Origin: Lachnospiraceae bacterium
Lineage (GTDB): Bacteria > Bacillota > Clostridia > Lachnospirales > Lachnospiraceae
Assembly: GCA_015056905.1 (NCBI GenBank)
Contig: SVFI01000010.1
Span: 35,907 to 99,906 of the forward strand
Reading direction: 5' to 3'
DNA length: 64,000 nucleotides
Shown here: positions 35,601-46,900 of the stretch, piece after piece
Layout: every line of letters begins with the position of its first letter
Position numbering within the stretch: the stretch's first letter is position 1
Position numbers and translations under genes: made by a program
The notes under the pieces: generated by a model
Told to the model about the DNA's origin: nothing
Seen by the model: only the letters and a program-made list of their open reading frames with translations
Database searches by the model: none

Positions 35601-38600
35601 AGTGTGGGTTCTCTTTATGGTGCTTATAACAGTAAGCTTACAGCAGCCGGTAACGCACTTGAAATTGTGATATCGAAAGATATTGAGAGTATGACAAAGT
35701 TATATCCGATATCAGGATCTACGGTAACCGGAAATGTGAAAGTAGTTGATCATAAAGGTGTGACTGTCGGAGATAACACGGCACAGACGAAAGCCGGTGG
35801 ATATTTGCACAAATATTCAAACGAAAATGTGCGAATTTACGGAAAATATCAGTTGTCTGAAGCGTTGGAGGCTACGAATCTGTATGTTTCAGCGAATGCT
35901 GAGTTGACCATTGAAAGAGGGGCGAATGTAACAGTTACAACCAAGCTTGACTTAGAGAATGCTTCTAAAGTTAAACTGAGAGGTACATTATCGGCTCAAA
36001 CAATATACTATAGTCAATATGTTACACCAATACACAACGGAGCGATTTATGTACAGGGAGGAACTCTTTCTGTTACAACAGCCTCCAGTTGGGATTATTT
36101 GTATTACCCGGTTTCACTGACATCAAACTTGTCAAGAGTGAATGCAAATACGGTTACAATGACGAATTCTTCATCTTTGACGGAGGATGGAGTAAAGACT
36201 CTTTATGTAAAGAGTGGTACATCGGTAACAGCAACCCTGCCTCTTCCGAATGGCTATGATTGCTATTATAGTTTGAATGGAGCGGAGTCTGTGCTCACAC
36301 AAGAGACGTCTTTAGTTTTCGCTGCAAAAGCAGAGGCGATGTCGTTGGCACTTTCCTATGTTCCGAAACAGATTAGCGTGAAAAAGACAATCGGAAATCC
36401 GGTTGGTGTGGTTAATACAGAATATACAACAGAATCGCCGTTGTACGATCTTGCGACGCTTGAACTTGTCAATGATACGAAATCACCTTATGGAGGGGAG
36501 GTAAGATGTGTACTTAAGAGCGGAAGTAAGCTTCCGGAAGGACTCTCTTTGCAGGATAACAAAATTATAGGAACTCCGACAGTTGTTAATGCATCGGGAG
36601 ATTCTGTGACGTTCATTGTGACAGGAAGAAACGGAACCGTTGCTACCTTTGTGCTTAAGATTAGCATTCAGGATGAGGGATATCAGCCTGCGGACATTAA
36701 TGAGATGGTAAAGGTAGAAGGTTCTGCCATTGACTTACAGGGAACTTCCGTTGTTATTGTACCGGACACAAGCAACAGCTATTATTCTCAGATTTATTTA
36801 GATGCAGACCATGATGGAATGGCAGATAATATTAATCCGTTGTTGATTAATGGGAACTCAAAATATGATTTGTCCTACCATACAATTTATGGTTACCGCA
36901 ATACAGAAAAGGCTTATGACGGTGATATCAGCATTCATGTAAAAGGCGGATGGCTTAATAGCCTGTACGGTGTGTATGGTACGGCAGAGAAAAAGGCTGT
37001 TGTAAACGGAGATGTGAGTATCTATGTGGAGAATACTTATATCAGCAGCGAGTATTCTTACGTAAAAGGTGCTGTAAACGGTCAAGTGAATGATTTGGTA
37101 CTTTCGGTTACGAGCGGAGGATATACTTATACCGATTTTTACGGTGCACAATCTTCCGATGTAAAGGGAAATCTGTCTTTTGAAGTCGGTCGCGAAGTGT
37201 ATCTGAAATCAGTAAAGAATACGTCCACGACAAGTGACTATATAGTAACCAAGATTTATGCGGCAGATGCATCGAATATTGCCGGGGATGCAAGCATCAG
37301 AATCGGACTGAAATCAGAAGTATATCAGATTAATGGAGGAGAATACGCAACATTTATCGGTTTGCAGAATTCTAAAGTAAACAAAAGTGTAAACTGCATC
37401 ATGGATGGTTACTGGAATACGGGTAATGGTTTTTCTCTTCTTGGAGAGTCTGTGACGGTTGGAGAAAATGTAACGATTGATTGCGTAAGAACCGATTGGC
37501 AATATGATTTTAGGGCGGTAGGTGCAGGTAGCCAAATTGGTGGCGACTTAAGCTTTACAACACGTGAAAATGCGGTGTTGAATTGTATGAATATTACTTT
37601 ATTAAGTGGCTCCGGAAGTACAGCTAAAAATGTATATGTCAATATTTCGGATTCGTGCTCGAGATCTCCGGCCTTAAGTCCATATGGTTCGGGAACATCG
37701 GAAAATTTATATTGCTACAATAAAGGCTCATTGATTCTGGGAGGAACTTATGCGATAACGGAAGATTTAGCCGCCAGTTCCTTGCAGATATACGAAGGTG
37801 CGGATATTACAATTAGCGATGGCATTGCAGTAGATGTAGATGGAACATTCCGGCTTAATTCCGGTGCAACGCTTGTTAATAAGGGTACGTTAGACGTAAT
37901 GTATACAAACTCAAAACCGACGGTTGCAGGTACGTTGGATAACTACGGAATCCTTACATTAAAAGGAAATGATGCAACAAACTATTGTACGACGATTGCG
38001 GCTACCGGTACGGTAATCAACCGGGAGGGGGCTACATGGAATGTTCCGACGTATGTGGACAATGACGGTAAAATTGTAAACTACGGTTCTTTTGTGCAGA
38101 CGTGTACGGCGCAGAAATACTACTATGAGCTCGGTACAATTTATTCCACTAAGCCGCTGACGCTTGCTTACCCGAACAATAGAAATGCGTATTATATGTA
38201 TTCTACATTCTACTATCCGATTAGTGTGGAATATCCGGAGCACTGCGCGACAAGCGTAGCGCTTGGCGGTGAGGCGATTTCGCCGACAGGTTCAGGTGTT
38301 TCGGGAGATGCGAATACCTATGTAAAAGTGGCAGGCATTGGTGCATCATCACCGGTGTTTACGGTTACGGTAAACGGAAATCCGCCGGAGGGTATCACAC
38401 TCACGACAGTTACGTTCGGTCCGGAAAATCAGTTGTCGGCAACCAAGCAGTCAGATAGCACATGGCAAGGTGTGGTTAAGGATGTTATGGAGCCGATTAC
38501 GGTAACATTAAATTATTCGCCGGCTAACGGTGCTGAAACGATTGCACTTAATCCGGGTGAAGATTGGATTAAAAATACAGAGCAGAAGAAACCGCTGGTT

Positions 38601-40709
38601 GTAGGCGAAAAGTATACAAGCATCAATCCGTTGTATGATTTGACTGCAATTGAGATTGAAAATGACCTCTCAAGTGAGGGTGAAGTGATTTATACGGTTG
38701 ATTCAAATTCGACGTTACCGGAAGGGTTTGTATTAAGGAACGGAAAGCTGTATGGAGAGTTTACAAAGATAAGTGATGCGCAGACAATTACATTTATCGT
38801 CAAAGGTAAAAACCAGACGTGTGCAAATTTCACCCTTCATCTTGATGCGGTTCAGCAGCGGGTTCCTGACTGGTCAATTCCGTCCGGACTGAGTGCGGTG
38901 GTTGGAGACACCTTAGAGGACGTTGTTCTTCCTGCAAGCAACCTTGGTGAGTACAGCTGGCCGGATGAAACGTTGTCCCTCGGAACACAGGTGAGCAACA
39001 GCGTAGAAGCGACGCTTTGCTTTACACCGAATGATACGACGAATTATGACTGGGCGACAGCAGCTGAAAATGCAGGTGCAACCTATGAGAACGGTGTCAT
39101 TACATGCACAGTGCTTATTAAAGTAAACAAAGGCGCACCGGAGTATGAAGTTCCGGCGGGACTGAGAGCTGTTTACGGACAGACATTTGGTGAAGTGGAG
39201 ATTCCTGCTTGTGAAAACGGTACGTTTGAATGGATATACAGCGATAACACGCCTGTCGGAGACGCAGGAATACGTTATTGCAGCGTGAACTTTATACCAA
39301 CAGATTTGGTAAATTATAATAAGGTGACAGGAATTACGGTAGTGCTTACGGTTGCACCGGCAGAGGCTTCCTTTAATAAGATGACGGAAGTTTCGGGAGT
39401 ATGCGGAAGTGCATTGGCAGATATTCTTCTTCCGGAAGTGGAAGGCGGAAAATACCAGTGGTATACAGCTGCCGAAACGGTTGCAGAAAACGGACAGAGC
39501 TATCAGGTAGGATTTATGCCGAACGACGCCGTGAACTATGATTGGGCAAGTATGGAAGGCTGGGACAGCATTTGGAAATGCGTGGTATTCCCGGTTAAAA
39601 TTACAATTGACCACAGCTACGATACGGAATTTTCATATGATGATACATATCATTGGTATCCGTGTTTAGGCAAAGATTGCGACAGCGTACTTCAGAAAGA
39701 AGATCATAGATGGGATAATGGTACAATCATTGAACCGGCAACAGTAGATAAGGAAGGTACAATCGAGTACTCTTGTGTTTGTGGAGCTTCCTATGAAGAT
39801 GACATTCCTAAACTGACACATGCGGCTCATACTTATACAGGTGCATGGAAATATGATGCATTGACTCACTGGAAACAGTGTACGTATGCAGGATGTGTAG
39901 AGACATCAGATCCGGAGGATCATGTATATGGTGCGGCAGTAGCAGTGACGGTTCCGACAGATACGCAGAAAGGTACTGCGAAGTTTACATGTAAGACGTG
40001 TAATTATGTGAGCACACAGTATCTGACGAAGGCAGAATGGATTGCAAACGGTCTGAAAATTGATACGGGTAGCGCTGGTAATGGAGGAACGTCTGCAGGG
40101 GATGCATCCGACTCGCTTCCGGCAGTCGGAAAGTCATTCAAAGACAGCAAGACAAAAGCCTATTACAAAATCACAAAATTAGGCAAAGAAGTTACCTTTG
40201 TGAAACCGACAAAGAAAACATATACGAAGGTCACAGTTCCGAAAACAGTGAAGTACGAGGGAGTAACCTACAAGGTTACGGCGATTGCAAACAATGCATG
40301 CAAGAGCAACAAGAAGCTGAAAACGGTAGTGATTGGAGACAATGTTAAGACCATCGGTACGAAGGCATTCTACGGATGTACGAAGCTTACGAAGGTAACC
40401 ATCGGTAAGAATGTTACAACGATCGGAAACAGTGCATTCCAGAGCTGCAACGCGCTCAAATCCATCACGATTCCGTCAAAGGTATCAAAGATTGGAAGTA
40501 AGGCGTTCTACGGATGTAAGAAGCTTGTGAAGATGACCATAAAGACAAGCAAGCTGACCGAAAAGAAAGTCGGCAGCAAAGCGTTTACGAAGATGGGAAG
40601 CAGCAATTACAAGAAGGTAACCGTAAAAGTACCGAAGAAGAAAGTAAGTGCTTATAAGAAGATTTTCAAGAAGAAAGGATTGTCTTCCAAAGCGAAAGTG
40701 AAGAAATAA
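32679..40709 (+). CDS. Giant secreted BspA-type surface protein 1 (2676 aa)
   Basis: The start at 32679 (MKLKKCANKLL) fits a signal peptide ending SALA at about residue 29 and the AGAGGAGG site; the in-frame ATG at 32646 lacks both. An acidic Ser/Val/Glu stretch (30-85) follows. Three large modules then begin with a GNSVVI-type strand and a calcium-loop-like DSNRDGEID, DDNGDGTPD or DADHDGMAD (about residues 94, 905, 1343). They continue with long beta-strand repeats (SLYGVY type) and each ends in a He_PIG-like Ig domain (about 800-895, 1235-1330, 1970-2058). Next come three MBG-like domains (2060-2308), His/Cys-rich units (2311-2448), LRR_5 repeats and a Lys-rich tail. No LPXTG. Probably an adhesin. 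Confidence 0.85.
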   Translation: MKLKKCANKLLAILLAVSLACGTNMPISALANESAVADVSEVVSENSAVTEEVSVEPEEVSEEPETVQSDIVPASDDSAETADGLADISIENGDINLHGNSVVITQGETADTINIYLDSNRDGEIDDPSSKVSVDGETEFNAAGNVYGVYKENVTFPVSITVKNGSIGVLYGVYDGSITTSGETALTMRILGGDHGVLIGAEASDISVGNAANTAIDIDVTGAVDVSGEFYGVVESMSGESNPCVITGTVDIDINNIDATGLTEYSWYYTHGICGNITVDGDVSVKADNAYGEYFNTVEEGAVIKGDFTLFIPAENTYSEIYGLKDSVCGGDVDIKVGGNSDSPAIYGIYLENDIAQSLVGGDYSFTYLGGQAGDVEVAYYSRWTDPLIEGSVNVSVPAEGDPLLGSSADIDDFSGIYGVKVGGDYNLSVKSGSYGNLRSSRYDIQVNGNSNISLSDCNVNSSTLLNGTIGGEVDIDIKNVVFGVETSSCYNTLIECAYIEGKSDITIENSDIYGYFYACNNYDGEGYQPDSKYANDVTITVTGTEFKKPSSGSCQIQNSAWEGQKIVMTMSDDTEVDSAYTIYASDGYGYGKITHGGNVYFGGSFAFDENIEAENVYFMAPSYSQNYGSRSYISIPKGITIKATEAIYTRYIYLLVDGTLDGEFEGELNDSGKLPYSYLYVGDGTVTGAVDKIYSLYNLIELDYKEKGGTVTAYSKYDFETHPLAGERQFASPGKGVRYNISAKTGYTMTGSSVKNKSGQKLSDGVKSGSYYTFTMPAEHAVISVDFTGNQIMVGKTVADPVAKVNVATTAETPLYDLSMLSISNDGDEGAVSYAVDAASSLPVGLVLRDGKIYGTPTVVNETGTKTVICVTGKNDTTAKVALNIIVTEGEGKQNSQDGRIIVDEENKEIYLCSNSVVIDTKDEDTAIWMDDNGDGTPDYEEPVFAGDLSEYSVYGVWNKTENKKILITMNGGSVGSLYGAYNSKLTAAGNALEIVISKDIESMTKLYPISGSTVTGNVKVVDHKGVTVGDNTAQTKAGGYLHKYSNENVRIYGKYQLSEALEATNLYVSANAELTIERGANVTVTTKLDLENASKVKLRGTLSAQTIYYSQYVTPIHNGAIYVQGGTLSVTTASSWDYLYYPVSLTSNLSRVNANTVTMTNSSSLTEDGVKTLYVKSGTSVTATLPLPNGYDCYYSLNGAESVLTQETSLVFAAKAEAMSLALSYVPKQISVKKTIGNPVGVVNTEYTTESPLYDLATLELVNDTKSPYGGEVRCVLKSGSKLPEGLSLQDNKIIGTPTVVNASGDSVTFIVTGRNGTVATFVLKISIQDEGYQPADINEMVKVEGSAIDLQGTSVVIVPDTSNSYYSQIYLDADHDGMADNINPLLINGNSKYDLSYHTIYGYRNTEKAYDGDISIHVKGGWLNSLYGVYGTAEKKAVVNGDVSIYVENTYISSEYSYVKGAVNGQVNDLVLSVTSGGYTYTDFYGAQSSDVKGNLSFEVGREVYLKSVKNTSTTSDYIVTKIYAADASNIAGDASIRIGLKSEVYQINGGEYATFIGLQNSKVNKSVNCIMDGYWNTGNGFSLLGESVTVGENVTIDCVRTDWQYDFRAVGAGSQIGGDLSFTTRENAVLNCMNITLLSGSGSTAKNVYVNISDSCSRSPALSPYGSGTSENLYCYNKGSLILGGTYAITEDLAASSLQIYEGADITISDGIAVDVDGTFRLNSGATLVNKGTLDVMYTNSKPTVAGTLDNYGILTLKGNDATNYCTTIAATGTVINREGATWNVPTYVDNDGKIVNYGSFVQTCTAQKYYYELGTIYSTKPLTLAYPNNRNAYYMYSTFYYPISVEYPEHCATSVALGGEAISPTGSGVSGDANTYVKVAGIGASSPVFTVTVNGNPPEGITLTTVTFGPENQLSATKQSDSTWQGVVKDVMEPITVTLNYSPANGAETIALNPGEDWIKNTEQKKPLVVGEKYTSINPLYDLTAIEIENDLSSEGEVIYTVDSNSTLPEGFVLRNGKLYGEFTKISDAQTITFIVKGKNQTCANFTLHLDAVQQRVPDWSIPSGLSAVVGDTLEDVVLPASNLGEYSWPDETLSLGTQVSNSVEATLCFTPNDTTNYDWATAAENAGATYENGVITCTVLIKVNKGAPEYEVPAGLRAVYGQTFGEVEIPACENGTFEWIYSDNTPVGDAGIRYCSVNFIPTDLVNYNKVTGITVVLTVAPAEASFNKMTEVSGVCGSALADILLPEVEGGKYQWYTAAETVAENGQSYQVGFMPNDAVNYDWASMEGWDSIWKCVVFPVKITIDHSYDTEFSYDDTYHWYPCLGKDCDSVLQKEDHRWDNGTIIEPATVDKEGTIEYSCVCGASYEDDIPKLTHAAHTYTGAWKYDALTHWKQCTYAGCVETSDPEDHVYGAAVAVTVPTDTQKGTAKFTCKTCNYVSTQYLTKAEWIANGLKIDTGSAGNGGTSAGDASDSLPAVGKSFKDSKTKAYYKITKLGKEVTFVKPTKKTYTKVTVPKTVKYEGVTYKVTAIANNACKSNKKLKTVVIGDNVKTIGTKAFYGCTKLTKVTIGKNVTTIGNSAFQSCNALKSITIPSKVSKIGSKAFYGCKKLVKMTIKTSKLTEKKVGSKAFTKMGSSNYKKVTVKVPKKKVSAYKKIFKKKGLSSKAKVKK
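40083..40709 (+). repeat. 627-bp duplicated 3' end, copy 1
   Basis: Aligned without gaps to 49411-50037. By eye only about 8 of 627 positions differ, while the coding sequence before it has diverged strongly. It encodes the Gly/Ser linker, LRR_5 repeats and Lys-rich tail. Confidence 0.9.
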
Positions 40710-40725
40710 TATTGTAAAAGTAACG

Positions 40726-40760
40726 ACAGCCGTCCTGCGAAATCAGGGCGGCTGTTTTTG
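40726..40760 (+). terminator. Terminator of giant gene 1
   Basis: ACAGCCGTCCTG (40726-40737) pairs with CAGGGCGGCTGT (40744-40755), then TTTTT. Confidence 0.88.
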
Positions 40761-40784
40761 CGTGCTTAGCTATGTTTTATAGTA

Positions 40785-40920
40785 TAAATGAATAACAAAA
40801 ATTTGTATTCCTTGTACAAAATGTGGAAAATAGAAAGCGCAACCAAAAACCATTTGTTTTGCATGTCCATAGGAAGTATGATGTTCATATATGGGTAAAA
40901 ATCAGAGGAGGTAATACCAT
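40785..40920 (+). promoter_or_regulatory. Upstream region of giant gene 2, homologous to that of gene 1
   Basis: The promoter TTGTTT (40854-40859), 17 bp, TATGAT (40877-40882) sits at the same place relative to the start as in gene 1. The AAAATGTGGAAAAT 14-mer is at 40818-40831. The ribosome binding region ATCAGAGGAGGTA is also shared. Similarity across about 135 bp of non-coding DNA implies joint regulation. Confidence 0.65.
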
Positions 40921-43900
40921 ATGTTTATCAAGGCAAAAAAACGAGTATACAAAGGAGTAATTGCTGCACTGACATTCGGCATTGCATTGTTTGCCGGCGT
41001 AAGTGTAGATGCTCATGCGGAAGATGCTTCCGGTATCGGATACATTTATGGAGAAGACGGTACCAGCATCACCGGAATTGACTTAAAGGGAAATTCCGTT
41101 ATCATTCAGGAATCGGAGAACGACTCTTCAAACAAGAGACTTATCAACATTATTCTTGATGAAAATGCAGACGGTGAAGTTGATGCAGAGGAGAGAATGG
41201 TGGTAAACAGTACGGATGATTCGACGGATTTTTTAGGAGGATATACTGTTTACGGTTTATACAATGCTGAGACGACCACACCGATTAAGATTACGGTAAA
41301 GAGTGGTATGGTACCGGTGATATACGGTGCGTATAAATCTGTGATTACGACGGCGGATAAAACGGCGGTTATAGTAGATGTGCAGGGTGGAGATGTTCCG
41401 GGGCAAATTGTCGGTGCTGCGCAATCTACAATTACAACTAGCGGTTCTTCTGCAGTAGAGGTTACGGTTAATGCGGGAGAAACGGTAACAGGTATGGCTG
41501 CGTGTTCTGTTGAAAGCACAGTTAATGTGTCGGGATTTTCCGGTGCAGCGGTCAAATTGTCGGTGGAAAGTGCTGTAAGTACAGTATTTGGTATTAACGA
41601 CGGAAGTGTTACGACAGATGGTGCAGCGGTCGCGGATATTGATTTAAATAGTACATCTTCCAATCAGAACAGTGCTCTTTTCGGCGTGTATAGTGCGGGG
41701 GTAGAAGCAAAAAATGTGACAGCGCCGATGGTGGATATGGATTTGTCCGACGGAGTTTATAGTACGGTGTATGCGCTCTATGAGTCGGATGTAACGGCTG
41801 ATGGAACGACAAATGCGGCCGTAACTGTGGATGTAGCGGGCTCGGCGTCAGTCAGTGGTGTGTTGGGTGGTATGTACAATGGTTCGCTTTCCGTGGATGG
41901 TATGGCTGCGGTAAATGTAAATATCAATACATTAGAGGAGACAAATCAGGTTTATGGAATTCAGAGTGGAACTCTTGATGTAAAAAATGCCTCATCTGCA
42001 GGGGTAGCTGTTTCTGTATTGAATGGTACGGTAGGAAGTGTATATGCTGCGCAGGGTTGTACTTACAATATAAAGCAGAGTAGTGTTCCTGCGATATCGC
42101 TTCAGGTAGAGGGCGGAACGATTTCAAATGTGTATGCTACGCAGGGCGGAAGCGTGACATCGGACGGAGAATTGGTATCTGCGAACGGCCCATATGTTTT
42201 GATTGATATGGATGTCTCTACTAAGATTGGCAATCAGATTTATGGTGCATACGGAACAGCACTTGACGCAGGAAGTGCTGAAAATTGTGCATTAGATATT
42301 GACATTACAAAAGCAGCAGCAAATTATGGATTTTCTGCAATTTACGGGAATGCTTCGGTATCAAGTCCCAAGGTGATTAACGGTAGTGTGGATGTAAACA
42401 TCGATTTTAACAGCGGTGCGGCATCTTCTAATTTGTATGCCTATAATCCGGGAATTATCGGTGGCGGAGTAGAGATTACCGGTAACGCCAAAGTTTCTGT
42501 AAATAACGTGTATACATCAAGTACATATTATGTGCTGAATAATGCGTATATCAAAGGGGATTTTGACTACGATGAGACGGAAAATAACGTATTTACTTCG
42601 ACGCGCTATATTATGACAGGCAGTACTTGTGACGGTACGGTGACTATGGATGTCTACGGAGCAAAAAATGCCAATACTGCCCAGTTATATGGAGTGAATT
42701 ATTGTTACTCCGGTAAGAATAAGGCAGTAGAGGGAGATTATACGTTCAATTACCACGGTGGCAATGCGGGCACAGTATATGGTATTAACGGCAGTTCCGG
42801 TACGGGTGCAAATATCGGAGGAAGCGCCGAAGTTAACATCAAAGCGGGAAAGGTTGAAACTTTAATTGGATTACGTGAGGCATCTGTTACCGGAACTTAT
42901 ACCGTGACGGCAGGAAGCCTGGCAGAAGATGAGGAAGGAAATAAATCAGTTAGTACGACGGCGGTTGTAAAAAGTGTAGGTCCGCTTTCAAACTGCTATG
43001 TGGGCGGAGATGTGTATGTTTGCTTATGCAATGGAAATACATCGTCACAAGCGGCAAATATGTACTATTCTCCGGCGTCGCTTACTGTGGGTGGAAATTA
43101 TGACGTGGAAGTGTACGGCGGATATTATTCCGGTTTTTATGCTCTCAATGGCGGCTCTGTTACCGGAGATGTAACGGTTACATATAAAGATATAACGTCC
43201 ACAGGAACGATAGTCGGCGTGGGTAGCGGAAGCATTGGAGGAAAATTTAAATTCCGTGCGGAGAATTGTAGTGCGTATAGCATGTATGCAGGAGCGTACG
43301 GTACTAGCCTTACGGCAGGGGAAGTGGAGTCCTATATGAAGGATGTTACCTGTTCTTATTATGCGTACGGGCCGGAGATAAACAATGTCAAGGGTGATTT
43401 CAAGAGCGAGATGATAAACGTGAGCGGCTATTATGTTCAGGGTATGTATGCTAATGGACTGGCGGAAGGAAATGTCACGCTTATTATGGAAGATATCACA
43501 TCCGACTATCAGGTTACTGGTGTAAAGGTAAGTGGTGAAGTTAAGGGGAATGTGGATATTACCATAGGAGATAATGAAGGACCGGATACGACCGGAAAAG
43601 ATACGTTAGGTATTACGGCACAATACAGAGCAACAGCGCTTTCCTTTGACTCGTCTATGATCCGCGGAAATATTACGCTTAATATGAGTGAGTGTACTGT
43701 GGGAACGGAGAGTTATTCCGGTTATTTGACCGGTGCACAGGGAACTGCGGTAGAAGGAATAAGTACAATAAATATTTCGAAGTGTACGGGTTATGGTTCT
43801 TCTTATTTGTACCAGACAACCAATACCGGTACGAAAAACGGCGATGCGACGGTCACGGTTACAGACAGCCATTTCTATGGCAGCCAGCTTTATATATCGC

Positions 43901-46900
43901 CGGGCGTGGATCAGACCGTAACCACGACGATGGATAGTCAGACAACGATAGCAGACGGTGTGCAGGTATTGCCGGCATCGGGAGGATATGGTGTCGGAAT
44001 CATCCAGACGCCGACGAAGGTGTATTACGGTGGAACTATCACATTTGATGAGAGTATCAGTCCAAATGAACTTTATCTGACAAACGGCTATTACTGTATC
44101 CCGGAGGATGTGACGCTCGATATCGGTACTATTTATGCACAAAGTGCCAATATTCTTGTGAAGGGAACATTAAACGGAAAGTTCTCCGCTGCAACAGGTT
44201 ACAGTGTTTATATTGATGGCGGTACGGTAGAGGATGTAAAAAATGTTGCGTCCGTATATTATCCGGTCACCGTTTCTTATACGGAAAAAGGCGGAACAGT
44301 AGCTTCTGCGAGCGGAATATATAAGCATACGCTCGATACGGAAAATGTGTACGGATGTGCCGGATTGAGTGTAAAATATACGATTGCAGCAAAAGAAGGC
44401 TATGAACTGACAAGTGTATTGCTTCAGGAGGAAGGCGGCGAGGCTCCGGATGATTTGACAAGTGCGATGAGCGGTACATCGCTCAGCTTTACTATGCCAT
44501 CGAAAGCGGTAGATTTAGATGTTACGTTTGAGGGAACACAGATTATCGTTGCTAAAACGACAGCGGATCCTGTGCTCAAACTTAACGTGGCAACTACTGC
44601 TGCGGCACCGGCTTATGATTTGAGCGAGCTTTCCATCAGTAATGACGGATTGGAAGGTGAGGTAAGCTACAAGGTGGATTCCACCTATGGACTTCCGGAA
44701 GGGCTTTCGCTTGTGGGAACCAAGATTATCGGAACACCGACGGTGGCATACGAGAGCGGAAAGAAAACGATTATCGGTGTAACCGGTAAAAATGGCACTT
44801 ATAGGGAAGTTCCGCTTAATATTGTTGTTACGGCCGGTGATGCAAAGCAGGAGAGTCAGGAAGGTCGTATCACGGTAGATGATAGCAAAAAGGCTGTATA
44901 CATGTCAGGAAACTCTGTCATTATAGAGGCGGCAGAAGATGGTAAGACTGCACTCTGGCTGGATGATGACAGCGATGGAGAAAAGGATTATGACGTTGCT
45001 GCTTACACGGGCGACTTGTCAACATACACGCTTTACGGTATCTACAATATGGATACAAAGAACAAAGTTCGCATTACCATGAATGGCGGTAGCGTAGGCA
45101 CGATTTACGGTGCATATGGCGGAGATATTACAAGAAGCGGTCTCGGACTTGAAATTGATATGAATGGCGGCACCATCGGAAGATTGTATGATTTGTCATC
45201 TGCAAAGGTTTCGGGACTTATGGATGTTTCCATCAGTGCGGATGTTACTTTGACAAGTAGTTATGTACTCACGACAACAACAGGTGTTTATACCGGATGT
45301 TGCTATACAAATAAAAGCAACGCTGCTAATTTCTACGGAACCTATGTGCTCAGAGAGGATAGGGATGTTTCTATGCTTACGGTGGGAAGCGGTGCAACAC
45401 TTGTCATCGAAAAAGGAGCAACTTTGACGAGCTCAGGAAGCATCGTCCGCAATGGCGTAACCAAAATCAGAGGTTCGCTTAGTGCAGATTCAAGCAGCGG
45501 AAGTGGAAATATCATTGTTCAGGGGGGAACTTTGATCGGAGGTGACACGTGGGGATATGTGTATTATCCGCTGAAGATTACCAAGAACATGGAAAGTGCA
45601 ACGGTATCCTTCTCGAGTTCTTATATTGTATCCGCAGATTTGGATGGCGTGATGCAACAGTATTTGCGTGGCGGAATGTCTAATATTTCGGTGACTATCA
45701 AAGAGATTCCGGGATACGACTGCTATTATCGCATCAATGACGGAGAGACCAAAAATTATGCGGAAGATTCTTATGTATCAACAGTTAGGGAGCCGATGGA
45801 AATCGTCGTTACCTATGTGCCGAAACAGATTACGGTAGAAACGGTGTTTGCGGATCCGACGGGTGCTTTAAACAAAGCATACACAGAGGAATCTCCTCTT
45901 TACGATCTTACATCTTTGAAGATTTCAAATGACACATCCGATTATTACGGCGGAGATGTCAGATACGCGGTAAAAAGCACAAGCAACCTCCCGGCAGGAC
46001 TTTCGCTTGTAAACGGTAAGATTGTCGGAACACCGACGAAGGTAAATGCAACTGGAGATAAGGTTTCTTTCATAGTAACGGGACGGAACAGCACCACGGT
46101 TCAGATGGATCTTGTAATTAAGGTAGTGGAAGGCTATGAACCGACCAATCTCAATGGAAAGGTATATGCGACTTTAACATCCATTAATCTGCGCGGACGC
46201 TCGGTTGTTATTTTGCCGGATCCGGCGGATGCGAGCCTGTCACAGATTTTCCCTGATGATAATCAGGACAAAATTGCGGATAATAATACTCCTCTTTTGA
46301 TTGGCGGCAAGAGTAGCTATAATCTGGAAGAGTGTTCTCTTGTAGGCTATAATAGTACCGGCCCAGCGTACGAGGGTGATATCAGCATTACGGTAAAAGG
46401 CGGAAGTCTCGGATATATTTACGGTGTGAGAGGAACGAAATCCACGGAGATGGCGACCGTTAACGGTAATGTTAATGTATATTTGGAGCGTGTAAACATT
46501 GGTGGTACGCGAAGTCAGGCTTTTGCAGCCTACTATGGTGTCGCTGAAAATGTAACGCTGGAAGTGAGCGGCGGAAATTATGAGCATACGGATTTTGCAG
46601 CTGCTTATTGCTCTAATATTAGGCAAGACGCTAATTTTGCCTATGTAAATAGGGCTAATATTTCAGTGTCAAGCGATAGTTATGCGTCGATGATATATGG
46701 TGTTTTTGATTCGACGGTTGGCGGCGATGTAAATACAAGAATCGGTACGCAAAGCAGCAATTACGGATTTGAAGATAACGACGGTACCCGTTTCCACAGC
46801 GTAGGTGGGTTCAATGATTCCGGTAATCTGACCGGCTATGATTCTACTGTAGGCGGAGATGTTAACATTGTGATTGAGGGATACTGGGATACAGAGAATA

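Noticed and set aside
39610..40020. His/Cys-rich repeats as zinc fingers binding nucleic acid
   Set aside because: They lie in secreted proteins after a signal peptide; spacing is of the extracellular BspA-associated type.
32940..46290. DxDxDG loops as dockerin domains of a cellulosome
   Set aside because: The loops are single, not the paired 22-residue dockerin repeats, and no cohesin or glycoside hydrolase is nearby.
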